Positions 35,539-44,700 of a stretch of DNA of 64,000 nucleotides are shown here, piece after piece. Below the pieces are notes generated by a model. That model saw only the letters and a program-made list of their open reading frames with translations. It did not search any database and was not told the DNA's origin. Each line of letters begins with the position of its first letter. Positions within the stretch are counted from its first letter, which is position 1. Position numbers and translations under genes: made by a program. Source of the DNA: Actibacterium lipolyticum (GTDB lineage: Bacteria > Pseudomonadota > Alphaproteobacteria > Rhodobacterales > Rhodobacteraceae); the NCBI RefSeq assembly GCF_900184935.1, contig NZ_FXYE01000002.1, forward strand, positions 806,001-870,000, given 5' to 3'.

Positions 35539-36318
35539 ATGGTTTTATTATTTTCAATCGCCCTTTGTGCACTGACCCTTTATTCGCTGCGCGGCGGCCT
35601 GACCCCATCGGGGCAAATGGCTGTTGCCGGATTTGATTTTCAGGGCTTCGCCCTTGGCGGCCTTGCCTTCGCTGCCGCAGCCTTTTTCTGGGGCCCGATG
35701 TACGGGCTGGCCTTGGTTCTATCCATCATGCTTCACGAATTCGGGCACGTCGCTGCGTTTCGCATTTGCGGGCATCACGATGCACGGTTCCGCCTGATCC
35801 CGCTGATGGGTGGCGTTGCGATTTCGGATCGCGCCCCCGACAGTCAGGGCGAGGACTTTTTCATCACCCTGATGGGCCCTGCCATCTGCCTTGCCCCAAT
35901 GGTGCTGTCCTTCGTTCTGGCCGAGGTGGCAGAGCCGTATTCCTACACCGTGGCGGACTTTTTCTATACCTTCGGGTCTGTCACGGCTGCGTTGAACTTC
36001 TTCAACCTTTTGCCCTTCTGGCCGCTGGATGGCGGGCGCATGACGCGCAACATGACCTATGCATTCTGGCCCAGCGGCGCCCGTGCCCTAACCGTCTTGA
36101 TGAGCGCGGCCCTTGCCGCCGCTGCCGTCGCGATGCAATCAACGCCGCTGTTGATCTTCGCGGTGTTCGGCGCGCAAAGCATCTATTCCATGACTCATCT
36201 GGACGCGGTTCAACGCCCAATGAAACGGATGCACGCGTTTCTGGCGGCATTGGCGTATTTCTTTACCGCTGCGGCGCATTTCGTGGGCGGGCTGTGGCTG
36301 ATCCTGTGGTTTCTTTAA
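35539..36318 (+). CDS. Site-2-protease-like M50 membrane metallopeptidase
   Basis: 259 residues with about six membrane helices. HEFGH (residues 66-70) gives the two zinc His ligands and catalytic Glu; the second conserved motif NLLPFWPLDGGRM supplies the third ligand Asp. The fold is that of SpoIVFB/site-2 proteases, which cut substrates within the membrane. No PDZ domain is seen, so a regulatory substrate cannot be guessed. The stop overlaps the convergent gene at 36315 by 4 bases. Confidence 0.88.
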   Translation: MVLLFSIALCALTLYSLRGGLTPSGQMAVAGFDFQGFALGGLAFAAAAFFWGPMYGLALVLSIMLHEFGHVAAFRICGHHDARFRLIPLMGGVAISDRAPDSQGEDFFITLMGPAICLAPMVLSFVLAEVAEPYSYTVADFFYTFGSVTAALNFFNLLPFWPLDGGRMTRNMTYAFWPSGARALTVLMSAALAAAAVAMQSTPLLIFAVFGAQSIYSMTHLDAVQRPMKRMHAFLAALAYFFTAAAHFVGGLWLILWFL

Positions 36319-36917
36319 CCCTGCTTAGGGGGCTGATCATTTGCCATTTCATCGCGCAGCTTCATCCAAGTAGAGCGATACCCTTCGGCATCACCAAAAT
36401 CCGTGAACCGATCATACCGCGCGTGCGTGTCGGCCAACCGGCGTGAATGTTTGATGGGGCACCAGTATTGCTCTGTACGGCTGGCAACCTCGCGCACATA
36501 TTCGACCAAGCCGTTGCAATAGCCGCAGTAGGTGCAGTTCAGTTTTTGTAAGCCGTTCAGATAGGCAAGGTGTTGTCGGTCAATGGCGATGTAATCGCCC
36601 CGCCGCACCTTCGCGATGCCGTAGACCGGAAAACAGATCGCCTGATAGATGCTGACAAACAGATCCAGCAAGGCAAACGGAATAATCAGGGAATAGATCA
36701 CCGGCGCGGTCAGTATAACCATCGGCCGGGCGCGGCTTAGAAAACTGCGCAGGCTTTCGCGCGCTTCGCGATGGGAACGGCGCATGTCCTCTTCGAACAC
36801 GACGCGGCGCTGTTCGACGCGATACCGAAACTCTGCCCGGCGCTCTTCTATCTCGTCTTTCAGGGCGTCCTGAAGTTCGTGAATGCGCTGAATAATCTTC
36901 TGGCGCTGCGTTTCCAT
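36315..36917 (-). CDS. Membrane protein of unknown function with coiled coil and Cys cluster
   Basis: 200 residues from METQRQKIIQRI; an ATG at 36938 is an alternative. Residues 1-60 are strongly charged and helical (probable coiled coil), then one or two membrane helices (MVILTAPVIYSLIIPFALL). The C-terminal part has CTYCGYCNGL and a later Cys in QYWCPIKHSRR, together able to bind a metal. I recognise similar unannotated proteins in marine bacteria only by this layout. Convergent with the M50 protease. Confidence 0.72.
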   Translation of the reverse strand: METQRQKIIQRIHELQDALKDEIEERRAEFRYRVEQRRVVFEEDMRRSHREARESLRSFLSRARPMVILTAPVIYSLIIPFALLDLFVSIYQAICFPVYGIAKVRRGDYIAIDRQHLAYLNGLQKLNCTYCGYCNGLVEYVREVASRTEQYWCPIKHSRRLADTHARYDRFTDFGDAEGYRSTWMKLRDEMANDQPPKQG

Positions 36918-36987
36918 AATCCCGGCCTTTCTGCGCATGTGATCCCAAAAGGAAAGCACATCGCCAAGGCCGGGAAAATGATTTGGG

Positions 36988-37416
36988 TCAGACGATTTCG
37001 ACCAGTTCGAACGCGAAGGTCAGGTCTTTGCCAGCCAGCGGGTGGTTGGCGTCCAGCACGACATGTTCTTCCGTCACTTCGGCAACAGTCACCGGCATTA
37101 CCTGCCCATCAGGGGATTGCATCTGAAGCTGGGTACCGATGTCCAACGGCAGGTCTGCAGGAACCTGTGCGCGTGGGATCGCCTGTTTGGCGTCTGGGTT
37201 GTGGTCGCCATAAGCTTCGCCACATGGGATTTCGACAGTCTTCTTTTCACCAGCGGTCATGCCGGGGATGGCTTTATCAAGGCCCGGAATGATCTGGCCG
37301 GAACCAACAGTGAATTCCAGCGGGTCGCGCCCGGCAGAGCTGTCAAAGGTTGTGCCATCGGCCAAGGTGCCGGTGTAATGAATGCGAACTGTGTCGCCCG
37401 ATTTTACCTGGGTCAT
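36988..37416 (-). CDS. FKBP-type peptidyl-prolyl isomerase (SlyD-like)
   Basis: 142 residues. FKBP core split by an insert-in-flap domain as in SlyD: VRIHYTGTLADGTTFDSS, then the IF domain (QAIPRAQVPADLPLDIG), then NHPLAGKDLTFAFELVEI. No His-rich metal-binding tail. It catalyses proline isomerisation and acts as a chaperone in the cytoplasm. Upstream of the Cys-cluster membrane gene on the same strand. Confidence 0.94.
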   Translation of the reverse strand: MTQVKSGDTVRIHYTGTLADGTTFDSSAGRDPLEFTVGSGQIIPGLDKAIPGMTAGEKKTVEIPCGEAYGDHNPDAKQAIPRAQVPADLPLDIGTQLQMQSPDGQVMPVTVAEVTEEHVVLDANHPLAGKDLTFAFELVEIV

Positions 37417-37524
37417 CGCGTCTCTCTTTGGTGTGATGAATGAATTTGCAGAGGCCGCGCGATGCTTGCGCAGGTGCTCTGAGCGTTGTGCAAACCTAAA
37501 AGACCTGAGGCTGGTGTAAAGCCG

Positions 37525-37911
37525 TTAGTCCATTGGCTCTGGCGTCATCAGGCCAACCATCGCCCCGGCAGGGTCATATACGATGGCGATCCGCCCGGTG
37601 CCCGGAATGTCAAACGGGGCCTGATGGACCCGCCCGCCGATCTTTTCAGTTTGGGCAACCGCCGCGTCCACGTCATCCACGGCAAAATAGCTAAGCCAAT
37701 AGGATTGCGTTTCAGGTGGCATATCCGTCGCGCCGATATCCATAAGGCCTGCGGTCGGCTTTCCGTCCTGCATCGCGATGTAATAGGTCATCTTACCCAT
37801 TGGCTGTTCGCTGATCGTCCAGCCGCATGTGGTTTTGTAATATTCAAGCGCGGCGGGCACATCGCGGGTCATCAATTCGGTCCACCAGACCTTGCCGTGA
37901 TTGTCAGACAT
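37525..37911 (-). CDS. VOC-family protein
   Basis: 128 residues from MSDNHGKVWWTELMTRDV, with AGGAGAGAATT just upstream. Repeated VOC motifs: TELMTRDVPAALEYYKTTC at the N-terminus and GTGRIAIVYDPAGAMVGLM at the end; YWLSYFAVDDVDAAVAQ begins the second unit. Function unassigned. Divergent from the haloacid dehalogenase gene, with about 100 bases of shared promoter region. Confidence 0.85.
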   Translation of the reverse strand: MSDNHGKVWWTELMTRDVPAALEYYKTTCGWTISEQPMGKMTYYIAMQDGKPTAGLMDIGATDMPPETQSYWLSYFAVDDVDAAVAQTEKIGGRVHQAPFDIPGTGRIAIVYDPAGAMVGLMTPEPMD

Positions 37912-38014
37912 AATTCTCTCCTCAAAATACAGGGCCAAGCATACACGATTCTACGAATTGCGGGTTTTCTGTTTCGCCCCACCTGTGCAAAGCTCCGCAC
38001 AAAGGGAGGCCACA

Positions 38015-38701
38015 ATGACCATCACCACCTGTGTATTCGATGCCTACGGAACCCTGTTCGATGTCACCGCCGCCGCACGCGAGGCCGCCGCCGAACCCGG
38101 AAACGAGGCATTGAAAGGCATCTGGCCCAAGCTGGCGAACGACTGGCGGTTGAAACAGTTGCAATACACATGGCTGCGGGCGGTGACAGGCGATCACACC
38201 GATTTCTGGGAGGTCACCCAAAACGGCCTTGATTGGGCGATGGAGGCAGCGGGCCTGTCCGATGCCGCCCTGCGCGAACGCCTGCTGGCGCTTTATTGGG
38301 AACTGTCCGCCTACCCCGAGGTGCCAGAAATGCTGGCCCGCCTAAAGGCCGCCGGGATGAACACGGCGATCCTGTCCAACGGTTCCCCCGACATGCTGGA
38401 CGGCGCGGTGCAATCCGCAGGCGTGGGCGACGTGCTGGACGATGTTTTATCGGTGGAAAGCGTCGGTGTCTTTAAGCCCCACGCGTCGGTCTATGACCTT
38501 GTCGGCAAGCGGTTTGGTTGCGCCAAGGATCAGGTGTTGTTCGTGTCGTCCAATGGGTGGGACGCGGGCGCGGCGACTGGATACGGCTTTATCACCGCAT
38601 GGGTTAACCGCGCAGGCGAACCGGTGGATCGCCTGCCATGGGTGCCCGCGCACATACTAAGCGACCTAACCACAATCCCAGAACTAGCATCGAGGGTCTG
38701 A
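38015..38701 (+). CDS. L-2-haloacid dehalogenase (HAD type II)
   Basis: 228 residues from MTITTCVFDAYGTLFDV; AAAGGGAGGCCAC precedes the ATG. HAD hydrolase with nucleophile Asp9. Beyond general HAD motifs it has the haloacid dehalogenase set: WRLKQLQYTWLRAV (Arg45 would match the halide-binding Arg of Pseudomonas L-DEX), AILSNGSPDML, VFKPHASVY and FVSSNGWDAGAATGYGF. It would convert (S)-2-haloacids to (R)-2-hydroxyacids hydrolytically. First gene of a packed five-gene unit that ends with a reductive dehalogenase; its stop overlaps the next start (TGATG). Confidence 0.92.
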   Translation: MTITTCVFDAYGTLFDVTAAAREAAAEPGNEALKGIWPKLANDWRLKQLQYTWLRAVTGDHTDFWEVTQNGLDWAMEAAGLSDAALRERLLALYWELSAYPEVPEMLARLKAAGMNTAILSNGSPDMLDGAVQSAGVGDVLDDVLSVESVGVFKPHASVYDLVGKRFGCAKDQVLFVSSNGWDAGAATGYGFITAWVNRAGEPVDRLPWVPAHILSDLTTIPELASRV

Positions 38702-39522
38702 TGGAATTCTTCACCGCTGACGATGGCGCAAAGATCGCCTTTCGCGATACCGGAAACGGGCAGCCGTTGCTGTGCCTTGCCGGGCTTACCCGCAACGCGA
38801 CGGATTTTGATTATCTGGCCCCGCATCTGGATGGCGTGCGCATGATCTGCATGGATTATCGCGGGCGCGGCGCGTCAGACTGGACCGGGGCAGAAACCTA
38901 TAACGTCCCGCGCGAGGCGCAGGATGCCATCCAGCTGTTGGATCATCTGGGCCTTGGCGCGGTGCCCATCCTTGGCACCTCGCGCGGGGGGCTTGTGGGG
39001 ATGGGCCTTGCCGTTGGCACGCCGGATCGCGTGGCGGGCCTATGCCTGAACGACATCGGCCCAGTGATCGAACGTGGCGGGCTGGAACGGATATTCGACT
39101 ACGTCGGTCGCAACCCTTCCTCTGGCAGCTATGAAAGCGTCGCGGCCTCGATGGAACGGATGATGGACGGGTTCGCCAACCTTCCCGAAGGCCGCTGGCT
39201 GGAGGAGGCGCGAAAGCACTACGTCGAAACGCCAGAGGGCATGAAGATCAATTATGACCCAGCCCTGCGGGACGCGTTCTTAGAGGCGTTCAACGGCGAA
39301 CAGCCCGACCTTTGGCCGCTGTTCGCGGCGCTTGCCGATAAACCTGTGGCGCTTATCCGTGGCGCGAATTCTGATTTGTTATCTGCCGAGGTTGCCGCCG
39401 ATATGGCCAAACGCCACCCCGGGATGATCCACGCCGAAGTACCCGACCGCGCCCACATTCCGTTCTTGGATGAACCCGAAGCGATCGAGGCCATCCGCGC
39501 CTTCATAAAGCAGTTCGCGTGA
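38701..39522 (+). CDS. Alpha/beta hydrolase
   Basis: 273 residues starting in the TGATG overlap with the dehalogenase gene. Nucleophile elbow GTSRGG with Ser94, acid in IRGANSDLL, His in PDRAHIPFLDEP. Serine as nucleophile rules out a haloalkane dehalogenase, which would have Asp there. Esterases or 3-oxoadipate enol-lactonase-like enzymes are the nearest types. Second gene of the dehalogenase operon; overlaps the next gene by 4 bases. Confidence 0.9.
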   Translation: MEFFTADDGAKIAFRDTGNGQPLLCLAGLTRNATDFDYLAPHLDGVRMICMDYRGRGASDWTGAETYNVPREAQDAIQLLDHLGLGAVPILGTSRGGLVGMGLAVGTPDRVAGLCLNDIGPVIERGGLERIFDYVGRNPSSGSYESVAASMERMMDGFANLPEGRWLEEARKHYVETPEGMKINYDPALRDAFLEAFNGEQPDLWPLFAALADKPVALIRGANSDLLSAEVAADMAKRHPGMIHAEVPDRAHIPFLDEPEAIEAIRAFIKQFA

Positions 39523-40499
39523 ACATCGACATGATCCAAGCCGCAGCCAAACGGCTGCGCGGCAAGGCGCGGCGCACGCCGTTGCTGTCTTCGCCGTTCT
39601 TGGATGAAGTCGCAGGGCGGCGGGTGTTTGTGAAACCCGAATGCCTGCAACACACCGGGTCATTCAAATTTCGCGGCGCATGGTCGGCGGTGTCGGCCCT
39701 GCCCGAAGATGTACGCGCCAAAGGTGTAATCGCGTTTTCATCGGGCAACCACGCCCAAGGCGTTGCCTACGCGGCGCGCGAACATGGCGTTCCGTCGGTG
39801 ATCATCATGCCATCGGACGCGCCAAAACTGAAAATCAACAACACCCGCGCCCTAGGGGCCGAGGTCGTGCTTTATGATCGGGCCCATGAAGACCGCGATG
39901 CCATCGGGGCAAAACTTGCCGCCGAACGCGGCCTGACGCTGATCAAACCTTTCGACGAACCGCAGGTGATCGCCGGTCAAGGCACCACAGGGTTAGAGAT
40001 TGCCGAAGACGCCGCCGCCCTTGGCGTCGAAAACACCGATGTGCTGATCTGTTGCGGTGGCGGCGGTCTGACGTCAGGCATCGCACTGGCCTTAGAGGCG
40101 AAGGCCCCCACCCTGCGCCCCCGCCCTGTTGAGCCTGTGGGGTTCGACGATGTCGCACGATCCCTCAAATCCGGGCAGATCGAACACAACACGCAACTGA
40201 CGGGTAATATCTGCGATGCGGTGATCTCTCCCCAACCGGGCAAGATTACCTTTCCGATCATGTACCGCCTTTGCGGGCCGGGCCTATTGGTGACGGAAGA
40301 AGACGCCAAACGCGCCATGGCTGCCGCCTTTTCCCGGCTGAAACTGGTGCTGGAACCCGGCGGCGCGGTCGCTTTGGCGGCTGCTTTGTACCATGGTGAT
40401 AAAATCGAAGGCGACACAGTGATCGCCGTCGCCTCGGGCGGCAATGTAGATGCAGAAATGTTCAGAACCGCCTTGGCGGAATACGGAGACGGCGCATGA
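39519..40499 (+). CDS. Threonine/serine dehydratase-like PLP enzyme
   Basis: 326 residues from a GTG overlapping the upstream stop. Fold-type II PLP enzyme: PLP-Lys50 in HTGSFKFRGAW, phosphate loop CCGGGGLTSGI, and SSGNHAQGVAYAAREHG. No regulatory ACT domain, so it is of the catabolic short type. Possible substrates are threonine, serine or hydroxyamino acids such as in the hydroxyectoine path. Third gene in the coupled operon; overlaps the next by 4 bases. Confidence 0.9.
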   Translation: MNIDMIQAAAKRLRGKARRTPLLSSPFLDEVAGRRVFVKPECLQHTGSFKFRGAWSAVSALPEDVRAKGVIAFSSGNHAQGVAYAAREHGVPSVIIMPSDAPKLKINNTRALGAEVVLYDRAHEDRDAIGAKLAAERGLTLIKPFDEPQVIAGQGTTGLEIAEDAAALGVENTDVLICCGGGGLTSGIALALEAKAPTLRPRPVEPVGFDDVARSLKSGQIEHNTQLTGNICDAVISPQPGKITFPIMYRLCGPGLLVTEEDAKRAMAAAFSRLKLVLEPGGAVALAAALYHGDKIEGDTVIAVASGGNVDAEMFRTALAEYGDGA

Positions 40500-41692
40500 C
40501 CGAATTCACGATTTCCAGTTTTAATGTCAAAAACCTGATTGGGGCCGAAAAGGAATATTACCGGTTCGAAGAATACACCCCCGAAGAATTCGCATGGAAA
40601 CAGGATTGGCTGGCCGATCAGGTCATGACGATGGACGCCGATATCGTCGGGTTTCAGGAAATCTTCGAAGAAGAGGCCCTGCGCGAAGTCATCGCCGAAG
40701 CTGACGTACGCGGGATTGCCTCGAACGAGGCAAGCGTGCCGGACCGTTCCAAACGCTATGCCCGCAAGGCGATCTTTCGCAAGCTGGCCTATGCCCCCTA
40801 CAGCGACGCCGCGCTTGCCTTTGCACCGAACCTGTCAGACAGCGGCCCCGGCGAACGCCGCCCGGGTCTGGCGATCCTGTCGCGGTTCGGGTTTTCGTCA
40901 GAGCCAGAGGTGATCCAACAGCTTGATCCACCGTTGCAGATCCCGTTCCACCATCTGGGCGGCGGCGGCGCGGGCAATTACACCGTCAAACGCCTGTCGC
41001 GCCCGCTGTTGAAAGTGCGTATCCCGGTGGGTGGGCGCGTGATTACCGTGTTCAACTGCCACCTGAAATCAAAGCTGGGCGAATTCATCCGCCCCCACGG
41101 CGAACGCTATTCGCCCGAGGTTGACCTGCTGCACTATGACCCCGAAGGGCGTGCCATGGGGTCGTTACGCGCCGGTTTGCGCCGCATGGCCGAAGCATGG
41201 GTTCTGCGCAAGCTGATCGTCGAAGAACTGAACCACGGGCACCCGGTCATGGTGCTGGGCGATTTCAACGACAGCGAAAACGCCGTATCGACCGAGATCA
41301 TCACCGGAGAGGCCCCATTCCGCAACTATGCCTGGATGCGCCGTCACAACGCCGAAGCCGCCAATGACCGTTACTCCAAAGAAGAAGCCAAACAGATCAA
41401 GGAAAGCGTTGAGCGCGTCCGTCTGCATTCGGCCGAACGGCTGTTCGTGCGCAAGTCCCTGCGCGATATGGTCTATACCTCGGCCTTTGGGGGGGTGTTC
41501 GAAAGCATCGACCAGATCATGATGTCGCGCCACTTCCACCCCGATTATGAAAAGCGGATCGGCGAGATGGAGTATTTTTCGGTCTTCAACGATCACCTGA
41601 CCGATGGGTCACACCCCGAAGCACCCTATAACAAGCTGGCATCGGATCACGGGCAGATCATGGCCCATTTCCGGATGAACGATCCAGACTAA
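40496..41692 (+). CDS. Endonuclease/exonuclease/phosphatase family protein (cytoplasmic)
   Basis: 398 residues starting with ATGA overlap. EEP-fold motifs in order: ISSFNVKNLIG, DIVGFQEIFEEE (metal Glu), VFNCHLKSKLG, VMVLGDFNDSENA, ASDHGQIM (catalytic His). No signal peptide, so it acts in the cytoplasm on a phosphodiester or similar. Its role next to dehalogenases is not evident; it could be an unrelated operon passenger. 30 bases before the reductive dehalogenase gene. Confidence 0.85.
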   Translation: MTEFTISSFNVKNLIGAEKEYYRFEEYTPEEFAWKQDWLADQVMTMDADIVGFQEIFEEEALREVIAEADVRGIASNEASVPDRSKRYARKAIFRKLAYAPYSDAALAFAPNLSDSGPGERRPGLAILSRFGFSSEPEVIQQLDPPLQIPFHHLGGGGAGNYTVKRLSRPLLKVRIPVGGRVITVFNCHLKSKLGEFIRPHGERYSPEVDLLHYDPEGRAMGSLRAGLRRMAEAWVLRKLIVEELNHGHPVMVLGDFNDSENAVSTEIITGEAPFRNYAWMRRHNAEAANDRYSKEEAKQIKESVERVRLHSAERLFVRKSLRDMVYTSAFGGVFESIDQIMMSRHFHPDYEKRIGEMEYFSVFNDHLTDGSHPEAPYNKLASDHGQIMAHFRMNDPD

Positions 41693-41722
41693 GCCCCCTT
41701 TGGGGTACGAAAGGGAGAGGCT

Positions 41723-44700
41723 GTGGGCATTCGCTTTTTTTCGGACAAGGATCGCCCGGTTCACTTGGGCCCCTATCCGCTTGAGCGTTTGTCGCGCGTG
41801 CGAATGCCTGATCTGGGGAAAGTACCGGCGACTGCGCGGCTTGATTTTCATCGGCTGAACACGCCTCATTCGCTGGTCAACGCGATGGGCGACTATCAGG
41901 CGATGATGGATGCGATCCGCGATGGGTTGGTGAACAAATCCAAGGCAGCGATCCCCGACGACCCAAAGGCCCGCGCCGATCACCTTAAGGCGTTTGGGTA
42001 CTTTTCCGATGCGTCGATGGTGGGCTGTTGCGCCATTCCGGGCGAAGCGTTTCTTGATACCCCCTATCGCAACCCGGGAATTGACGCACTGGCCCATGAT
42101 TTGCGCACCCGCCAGACCAAAACGCTGGCATCGGGTATCGACATGATCATGGCCGATTTGAAAGAGTCGATGGAGGCGCCGCCGACTTCCTTGAATGGCC
42201 ACACCTTCGCGATTGTCTTTCTTTATGAACACCACCGCCCGCCAGACGCTGACGAACCCGGCGCTGACTGGCTGACAGATGCGCAAGACCATCGCGCCTG
42301 TTTGCGGGCCACGGAAACGGCAACGGTGGTTGCGAACTACCTTCGTCTGCTGGGCTATCTGGCGCGCGCGCACACAGCCACGACGGCGGATGTTGACCTG
42401 AACCGTCTAACCGTCGCGGCCGGGCTGGCGACGGTTGAAAACGGGGAACTGGTCGCCCCCTATATCGGCACCGGGTTCGGCGTTGCCGTAGTCACGACCA
42501 CCCTGCCCCTTGGCGTTGATGCGCCGCTGGCCCCCATGGGCGATCAGCCATGGTTCAAGACGAAAGGCCCCGCTTGGTGGCTGGGCGCGGGCTTTGCCAA
42601 GAATGCCCTGAACCGCGACCCGTATGCCAAACGCCGATACGTTGACGGCGCCCACCCGTTTGAGCGTTTGAAGCGTGTCGAAACCCCAACAACCTTCATC
42701 GACGAGCCCCGCGTGGCCCGCGTGCCAAAGCGGGCCGATATGTTCGCGCGGGCGCAATTCGGTGACATGGGCAAACCGCTTCAGGATGGTGCCAAGGGGG
42801 GCCATTACGCCCGCAAGGCCGCCCCGTCGATGGCGCAGCGCCGCGCGCTTGGCGCGTTTGTGCTGTTGCAGGACGGCCCGCCCGCCGACGGCCCCCGCCC
42901 CACGGATGCACAGCGCAATGCCGACAATGTCAAAGCGGCCAGTTATTTCCTTGGCGTTGATGCGGTCGGCATTTCCCGCTGTCCCGAATGGGCGTGGTAT
43001 TCGCACGATGCGGCGGGGGACCCCATCGACCCACCCCATGATCAGGCCATCAGCATGATCATCGACCAAGGCTATGAAACGATGGAGGGCGCAAGCGGGG
43101 ACGACTGGATCAGCGTCGCCCAATCGATGCGCGCCTATCTGCGGTTTTCCCTGCTGGGCGGCGTGATCGCCAAACAAATCCGCAACCTTGGCTATTCCGC
43201 CAAGGCCCATTCGGTGATGGACGGAGAGGTGCTGCAACCGCCCCTTCTGCTGCTAAGTGGACTCGGAGAGGTCAGCCGCATCGGAGAGGTAATCCTAAAC
43301 CCCTACCTTGGTCCGCGCCTGAAATCCGGCGTGGTGACAACCGACATGCCGATGGCCCACGACAAACCCATCGATTTCGGCCTGCAACGGTTTTGCGAAA
43401 GCTGCAACAAATGCGCACGGGAATGCCCATCGGGGGCGATCACCGCCGGGCCGAAGCTGATGTTCAACGGCTATGAAATCTGGAAATCCGACAGTCAGAA
43501 ATGCGCCACCTATCGCATCACCACCGAAGGCGGGGCGATGTGCGGGCGGTGCATGAAAACCTGCCCTTGGAATTTGGAAGGACTGTTCGCCGAGGCTCCG
43601 TTCCGTTGGGCGGCGATGAACATCCCCGCCGCCGCGCCGGTTCTGGCAAAGTTGGACGATGCGGTGGGCAACGGCGGGCTAAACGACACCAAGAAATGGT
43701 GGTGGGATCTGGAATTGCACGACGACGGCGCGTACCGCCCGACCGAAAAGCCCGTGAACCGGCGCGGGCTGCAACGCGATCTGGACCTGAAGTATCAGGA
43801 TCAAACCCTTGCGGTTTATCCCGCGCCATTGGCCCCGCATCCGCGGCCCTATCCGTTCCCGATGGATCGCGAGGCCGGGATCGAAGCCTATCAGGCAATG
43901 ATAACGGCCAAGGAATACAAGCTGCGGCTAGAGCGCGGTGAAATCGGGCACATTCACGAATACCGCGTGCCGGGCGACGCACCCGTCATTCGCGTTCAGG
44001 TGTCAAAGGTTCAGCCAATGACGCCGGATGTTACCAAATACGAATTCACCGCCTTGGATGGCGCGCCCTTGCCTGAATGGACCGCTGGGGCGCATTTGGA
44101 CATCGTCGTCGCGCCGGAATACCTGCGCCAATATTCGATGTCGGGTGATCCAGCGGATCGCTCCAAATACCAGATCGGCGTCTTGCGCGAGGATGCGGGG
44201 CGCGGCGGATCAGCCCTTATGCATCGCATCTTCGCCGAAGGGCGTAAGGTTTTCATATCCAAGCCTATCAACCATTTCGAATTGAACGAGGCCGCGACCA
44301 AGACCTTCCTGATGGGCGGTGGCATCGGGATCACGCCGATGATCGCCTTTGCCCATCGCCTGCACGCCTTGGGTCAGGATTTTGAGCTGCACTATTCCGC
44401 CAGCCACAAAGCCGCCGCTGGATATCTGGATGAACTGGCGAATGCGCCATGGTCGGATCGGGTTAGCCTGCACTTTTCCGATCAAAACTCCCGCGCAGAT
44501 CTGGATGCGGTGTTGGCCGCGTATCAACCCGGCTGGCACGTTTATACCTGTGGGCCAGATCGTTACATGAAGGGTGTCACAGAGGCCGCGACCCGCCAAG
44601 GTTTCCCCGAGGATGCGCAGCACCTTGAATATTTCAACGTCCCCGAACAGCCCGAATACGAAAACCACCCTTTCACCCTGCGCCTTAAACGGTCGGGGCA

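Noticed and set aside
38701-39522. Haloalkane dehalogenase in the dehalogenase operon
   Set aside because: The nucleophile elbow is GTSRGG (Ser94); haloalkane dehalogenases need Asp at this place.
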